Positions 5,312 to 8,186 of a stretch of 8,186 nucleotides of DNA are shown here, piece after piece. The DNA lies in assembly GCA_903831335.1 (NCBI GenBank), contig CAIKXH010000145.1:1-8186 (forward strand), written 5' to 3'. A program made the translations under genes and the position numbers. The notes beneath the pieces were generated by a model. That model saw nothing but the letters and a program-made list of their open reading frames with translations. It was not told the origin of the DNA and ran no database searches. Position 1 is the first letter of the stretch. Each line of letters opens with the position of its first letter. The stretch comes from Candidatus Uhrbacteria bacterium. Its GTDB lineage: Bacteria > Patescibacteriota > Patescibacteriia > UBA9934 > GWF2-40-263.

Positions 5312-5935
5312 TAACGAGTGAAGTTTATTTGCTCGTTAAATCTCGTATCGCATGCTTAACATAAGCTGCGACGGTCGCAAGACGCGGCGACCTGTGTCAG
5401 ATACCAAAGAGAACCTCTCTTTGACTATCCAGACACGAACGACTTCCACCAAGCCGCTCAATAGTGAATGAGATGACCATGTCCTTTCAATCCATCTTCT
5501 CCGCTATCCCCTCAGTGGCAGCGTACAAGCAAAATGGCGAAAGCGGTCCATCTCTTTAGTGTCTCCGCCCTCCCCTCAATTGGGGGCGTACAAAACACCT
5601 TTCGTGCACCCCCTTCCACTCGGGGCATGAGCACATGAACGGCCTCCACAAGCCGTACATAAAATATTGTGAGGTGATTTCTCCCCAGAAATCTGGTTCG
5701 TTTATATCTTGGCTGGGGAACCAAAATGGCAACGAAACAGGTTTCTGGGGCAAAGTGCCCCCAAATTTTCGATCATTCTCTCCTCATTGCACTATTTCAT
5801 GCTCTCTCCAACATGCCTCGGTGCCGTTTTCACGATAGACGAAGGATAAATCCTTCTTAATTCAGAAATCAGTGGTATCGATTAACGGGCAGCGAAGAAG
5901 TGCCGTTGTTCTTGAGTTGACTCATATGTCATCTC
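5312..5935. ncRNA. Structured non-coding block, left (strand unresolved)
   Basis: No convincing protein gene is present over some 600 nt, but hairpins follow one another. They are TAACGAG/CTCGTTA (5312-5338); a 9-bp stem with one bulge (5348-5371); GGTCGC/GCGACC (5373-5392); a nested three-part stem (5394-5436) capped by a perfect 8-bp hairpin at 5405-5423; an 8-bp stem around 5643-5674; and a 20-bp stem (5683-5702 with 5731-5750) with one U-G pair and one mismatch. Then come GGGGC/GCCCC at 5747-5761, GAAGGA/TCCTTC at about 5841-5856, and a stem around 5884-5907. The U-G pair in the long stem favours the plus strand, while the nearby TTGACA and the terminator at 5046-5086 would fit a minus-strand transcript. 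I recognise no RNA family. Confidence 0.5.
5498..5593. repeat. Imperfect direct repeat, period about 64 nt
   Basis: TCTCCGC, then TCCCCTCA, then GCGTACAA recur in the same order at 5498-5528 and 5562-5593, with differences in between. It lies within the left structured block. Confidence 0.6.
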
Positions 5936-5949
5936 TTTGTGAACAGACA

Positions 5950-5978
5950 AGACTATCATAGTGTTTTGACCTTGTCAA
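5950..5978 (-). promoter_or_regulatory. Weak minus-strand promoter with an inverted repeat
   Basis: TTGACA on the minus strand (5978-5973) is followed 17 nt later by TAGTCT, a poor -10; TATGAT is a better hexamer but only 12 nt away. The -35 box overlaps TTGAC-N3-GTCAA (5966-5978), a possible operator. It would drive transcription through the left structured block. Confidence 0.3.
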
Positions 5979-6040
5979 GGGTTTACCTCCTCTCATACCC
6001 CATTACTCTAAATTTAGCAAAGAATATTGTAGTGCATTAC

Positions 6041-6067
6041 TTGACAAAATGATTTTAGGGCCATAAT
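6041..6067 (+). promoter_or_regulatory. Plus-strand promoter for the right structured RNA
   Basis: TTGACA (6041-6046) and CATAAT (6062-6067) are perfect and 5-of-6 matches to -35 and -10 boxes. Their 15-nt spacing is shorter than usual. It faces the structured RNA and its terminator. Confidence 0.45.
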
Positions 6068-6074
6068 TCAATCT

Positions 6075-6733
6075 GTCAGAACGATTCAGACAGAACTATT
6101 GACAGAAACGGATATTTATGATAGAGTACTGCGTTCGCTTGAGAGTGAACCACTGAGCCAAGAGGCTTGGTGCCACAATAACCACAGACACAACCATGTT
6201 GGTGAGTGTCTCATAAAGGGGGCCGTATCATGCACGGCTAATGTCAAACATCTCTACCCTTCGCCCACACTTTCGTTGGCGAAACCTCGTGTCAGTGTCT
6301 TTCACTACCAACCGGATAGGAGAAAAGAACCGATGAGAAGTGTCTGTGAAGAACTCATGATTGCTCGTTGCCTCAGTTTTGCTTTCGGCCGTTACGGAAA
6401 TTCGGCTGCGAGCGATGCTCACAACGGCTGAAATAGCACATCACTGTGCATCATGTTTAGCACGGGACACCTGAACCAATAATCGCAACATGCGATCGCG
6501 GTTCTGTCAGACGGTTCTTTCCCCAACGCCGGAGGTGGCCATGAATGGCTAAAGAACGCGAGGTGACGCTGATGGTAAGCACGACTCGCTGCGCGCGAGA
6601 AACGACTTACCGTCAGGCGTAACCTGCGAACGCCTCCATGTGGGACAGGACCGCGCATCACCCGATGCAAAACAACCGATCACTCTTCAATACACACAGC
6701 TACCAGACACCCACACTCGGGTGTTTTCTTTTT
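6075..6733 (+). ncRNA. Candidate large structured non-coding RNA, about 660 nt
   Basis: This stretch lies between a plus-strand promoter and a plus-strand terminator and contains no convincing protein gene. It is dense in stems: GTTCGCT/AGTGAAC (6133-6150, one G-U); AGACAC/GTGTCT (about 6186-6211); GCCGT/ACGGC (about 6222-6238); TTCGCC/GGCGAA (6260-6283); a 10-bp stem (6363-6372 with 6404-6413, one U-G and one mismatch); a two-level stem at 6427-6461 capped by GCACA/TGTGC; and ATCGCA/TGCGAT (6482-6496). GTTCTTT/AAAGAAC (6514-6557) encloses GGCCA-TGAA-TGGCT. A long hairpin at 6561-6625 has 18 outer pairs with one bulge and one mismatch, and a 5-bp inner stem. GCATC/GATGC (6655-6668) follows. 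The G-U pairs exist only in the plus-strand transcript. I see no RNase P, tmRNA, SRP or intron core motifs. Confidence 0.65.
6705..6733 (+). terminator. Rho-independent terminator of the structured RNA
   Basis: ACACCC (6707-6712) pairs with GGGTGT (6719-6724), extendable by A-T and G-T pairs, followed by TTTTCTTTTT. The orientation is plus only. It faces the terminator of the TrmB-like gene. Confidence 0.82.
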
Positions 6734-6748
6734 GTTGCATTTTGTAAT

Positions 6749-6771
6749 AAAAAAAAGACCCTTTCGGATCT
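6749..6771 (-). terminator. Rho-independent terminator of the TrmB-like gene
   Basis: On the minus strand AGATCC (6771-6766) pairs with GGGTCT (6761-6756) around a GAAA tetraloop, with one U-G pair, followed by at least seven T residues. It starts 7 nt after the stop codon. Confidence 0.85.
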
Positions 6772-6778
6772 ATTTTTT

Positions 6779-7519
6779 TTATTTCTTGTTGACGGTCCAT
6801 GCCGCTTCAAATAATACACGTGCGGTGTCTGCAAAAGGATCGCTTTCAATAATGACAGCCATCACTTTTCCGACAAACGCGACGAATGCCACACGATTTC
6901 CATAAATCCAGATGTCACCATGAAAATCTCCTAATGCATCTGGAAGTTCCGAATATTCTACATGTGGACGTGGTTCTCTTCTTAATTTCCCTCTGTGTAA
7001 GACGCGTGTATGAATCTTTGATGGATCCACAACTTTACGAGTTTCTACTAAATAATCATTATCCAACTTATCAAATACGTCATCCATGTTAGCTACCTCA
7101 TCAACACGTTTTGGGTTAACAGCAGCAACATCATTAAAAAGTGAGAAAATCGCTTCGCGGCCTTCATAAAAACGCACAGCAGGACGCTCACCACCCCCAA
7201 GCATTTTCATTTCTGGTAAAAGACGCTGAAAATCATCCAGTTTAGATGTCATGTCTGTAACAGAATCTTTGAAATGCTTGTAAGCACGCTCTGGATCTTC
7301 TGCGGAAAAAAATCGTTTCTTTCCACGCAAAAAACTGGAAAGCAATCCACGTTTTGATAAAAGTTCAATCGCCTCATAAGCCGCTGTGCGTGAAACACGA
7401 GCCTTCTTTGCAATTTCTTGAACAGAGGTTGGACCAAGTTCAAAACTCGCAAGATAGACCTGCGTTTCAGTCTTAGAAAGACCGAGAGATGTGAATAGTT
7501 TGAGGAAATCAGTTGCCAT
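6779..7519 (-). CDS. TrmB-like winged-helix transcriptional regulator
   Basis: The protein has 246 residues from the ATG at 7519. Residues 5-65 form a TrmB-type winged helix-turn-helix: LGLSKTETQVYL, then TSVQEIAKKARVSRTAAYEAIELLSKRGLL, followed by a wing (FLRGKKRFFSA). A helical linker (about 70-105, EDPERAYKHFKDSV) may mediate dimerisation. The C-terminal half (RPAVRFYEGREAIFSLFNDV and on) resembles the effector or ligand-sensing half of TrmB-like proteins. These act in the cytoplasm as DNA-binding dimers; the ligand and targets are unknown here. No Shine-Dalgarno site is seen; a TACAAT box lies 9 nt upstream. An ATG at 7597 is rejected because it lies in the ileS terminator. It is transcribed after ileS but as a separate unit, and faces the large RNA. 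Confidence 0.85.
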   Translation of the reverse strand: MATDFLKLFTSLGLSKTETQVYLASFELGPTSVQEIAKKARVSRTAAYEAIELLSKRGLLSSFLRGKKRFFSAEDPERAYKHFKDSVTDMTSKLDDFQRLLPEMKMLGGGERPAVRFYEGREAIFSLFNDVAAVNPKRVDEVANMDDVFDKLDNDYLVETRKVVDPSKIHTRVLHRGKLRREPRPHVEYSELPDALGDFHGDIWIYGNRVAFVAFVGKVMAVIIESDPFADTARVLFEAAWTVNKK

Positions 7520-7528
7520 AGTGTGGGA

Positions 7529-7534
7529 ATTGTA
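7529..7534 (-). promoter_or_regulatory. -10 box for a nearly leaderless TrmB-like transcript
   Basis: TACAAT on the minus strand ends 9 nt before the ATG at 7519, with no Shine-Dalgarno site between. The arrangement matches that of the DHH gene. No clear -35 is seen. Confidence 0.45.
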
Positions 7535-7581
7535 GCACGAATCAAAAGAAGTCGAGAAGAGAGCGTCAAGAATGAGGGGAT

Positions 7582-7613
7582 AAAAAAACAGACTCATGAA
7601 CGAGTCTGTTTTT
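7582..7613 (-). terminator. Rho-independent terminator after ileS
   Basis: CAGACTC (7589-7595) pairs perfectly with GAGTCTG (7602-7608), extended by A/T runs on both sides, so it can work in both directions. On the minus strand it begins about 6 nt after the ileS stop codon and ends in seven T residues. Confidence 0.85.
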
Positions 7614-7618
7614 CCTTT

Positions 7619-8186
7619 TTATACCTTTTCAAATCCTACCACTAAATCAAATTCATTTGCGCGGAAAGATTCGTTTATCTCTGGCATATCTCCATCAACT
7701 CTGACTCCGACAGATAATGTACCGTGAAGCAGCACATCTTTGTGCTCTTCGATCGCGAGTTTGATCTGATCATCACCCGATACGTAAAGAGCGATACGAT
7801 CTTCGATCGTGAGTCCTGCATTTTTTCTCATCGCATTAATACGACGAATGATTTCACGTACAGTTCCCTCTCTCACCAGTTCGGGTGTGAGCTTGAGATC
7901 GAGGAAGACCGCGAGATCACCTTTCTCTACAACAATTGTTTTGACGTTTACTTCATCTTTCAACACTTCTTGATAAGCAAGATCGAGTTCACCAGACGGA
8001 AGATGTAAAGCCATTTCATTCAAGACTTGGCGAACCGGGATTCCCGCTTCTGCACGACGTTCAAGTGCGCGTGACACGATCGCGCGCGTTTGTCCCATGG
8101 TCTCCAAAACGAGTGCGTCACCCAACGACCCCCCTCCAACTCCCCCCTTGGTAAGGGGGGAGGGTTCAGGCCAAGCATCGAGATGA
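7619..8186 (-). CDS. ileS: Isoleucyl-tRNA synthetase, C-terminal part (5' end beyond the window)
   Basis: The frame is open from the right edge to the TAA at 7619, giving about 188 C-terminal residues. IleS charges tRNA-Ile with isoleucine. The segment begins with HLDAWPE, the family's VHLxDWPE-type end of the first anticodon-binding helices. It continues with ALERRAEAGIPVRQVL (the usual ARxxAGIKVRQPL stretch), then the C-terminal domain with LTPELVREGTVREIIRRINAMRKNAGLTIEDRI. The catalytic core lies outside the window. Between HLDAWPE and GDALVLETM lies an unusual Gly/Pro-rich stretch encoded by a G/C palindromic repeat (8129-8164). It is in frame and adds no stop, so the gene is probably functional. 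A TTG at 8125 and an ATG at 8098 are not real starts because the family signature continues upstream of them. Confidence 0.92.
   Translation of the reverse strand, partial: HLDAWPEPSPLTKGGVGGGSLGDALVLETMGQTRAIVSRALERRAEAGIPVRQVLNEMALHLPSGELDLAYQEVLKDEVNVKTIVVEKGDLAVFLDLKLTPELVREGTVREIIRRINAMRKNAGLTIEDRIALYVSGDDQIKLAIEEHKDVLLHGTLSVGVRVDGDMPEINESFRANEFDLVVGFEKV
8129..8164. repeat. G/C palindromic repeat inserted in frame in ileS
   Basis: CCCCCCTT (8142-8149), GGT, AAGGGGGG (8153-8160) form a perfect 8-bp stem. It is flanked by a second C6 run (8129-8134) and by AGGG (8161-8164). On the coding strand it encodes a PSPLTKGGVGGGS-like insert. The composition is unlike the rest of ileS and looks like the dispersed CCCCCTTA-loop-AAGGGGG repeats found between genes in many bacteria. 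Confidence 0.78.

Noticed and set aside
5498..5593. CRISPR array
   Set aside because: There are only two imperfect copies with no consistent spacer size, and no cas genes.
6220..6240. Group II intron domain V-like stem
   Set aside because: The GCCGT/ACGGC stem is too short, and the second stem, bulge and other domains expected for a group II intron are not seen.
6099..6431. 110-codon plus-strand open frame
   Set aside because: It starts at TTG without a ribosome site, resembles no family, and overlaps stems of the structured RNA. A leader peptide or real gene cannot be fully excluded.
5010..6778. RNase P RNA, tmRNA or a tRNA gene
   Set aside because: I found no conserved RNase P core, no tmRNA acceptor or T-arm, and no tRNA cloverleaf on either strand.

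Overview
The window looks like a chromosomal piece of a bacterium of the Patescibacteria (CPR) type. This is inferred from the gene mix (a TrmB-like winged-helix regulator, a small divergent DHH protein, a minimal Smr protein, an HD-domain protein), from core genes that lack a Shine-Dalgarno site and begin 8-9 nt after a -10-like box, and from short intergenic distances with rho-independent hairpins. TGA is used as a stop, so nothing suggests recoded UGA. All supported protein genes lie on the minus strand.

Layout, left to right. (1) 1-1009: the first 178 codons of an HD-domain protein, running off the left edge, and a small Smr-domain protein with a terminator between them. (2) 1024-1125: a long inverted-repeat element with a central palindrome. 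(3) 1134-1982: a divergent DHH-family protein. (4) 2010-5009: a run of six small orphan genes. Each has an obvious AG-rich Shine-Dalgarno site, and the first three in transcription order share the form GGAGG-N5-ATG. Several products carry Cys/His clusters. Two of the intergenic gaps are copies of the same roughly 97-nt cassette, made of a terminator-like hairpin, a second hairpin and a leader. This looks like an acquired or mobile module. (5) 5010-6740: about 1.7 kb without a convincing protein gene. It holds an AT-rich GTGAAA/GTCAAA repeat, then two blocks packed with perfect or near-perfect hairpins (about 5310-5935 and 6075-6735) on either side of a promoter-like region. The right block reads as a plus-strand RNA of about 660 nt ending in a clear terminator. 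(6) 6779-7519: a TrmB-like regulator. (7) 7619-8186: the C-terminal end of isoleucyl-tRNA synthetase, which contains an in-frame G/C-rich palindromic repeat.

The flanking genes are housekeeping or regulatory. The middle (2010-6740) is accessory: orphan small proteins beside one or two large structured RNAs. That pairing resembles the phage- or plasmid-type context in which large ornate RNAs occur, but I could not match the RNA to a named family, and any functional link between the RNA and the small genes is inference.
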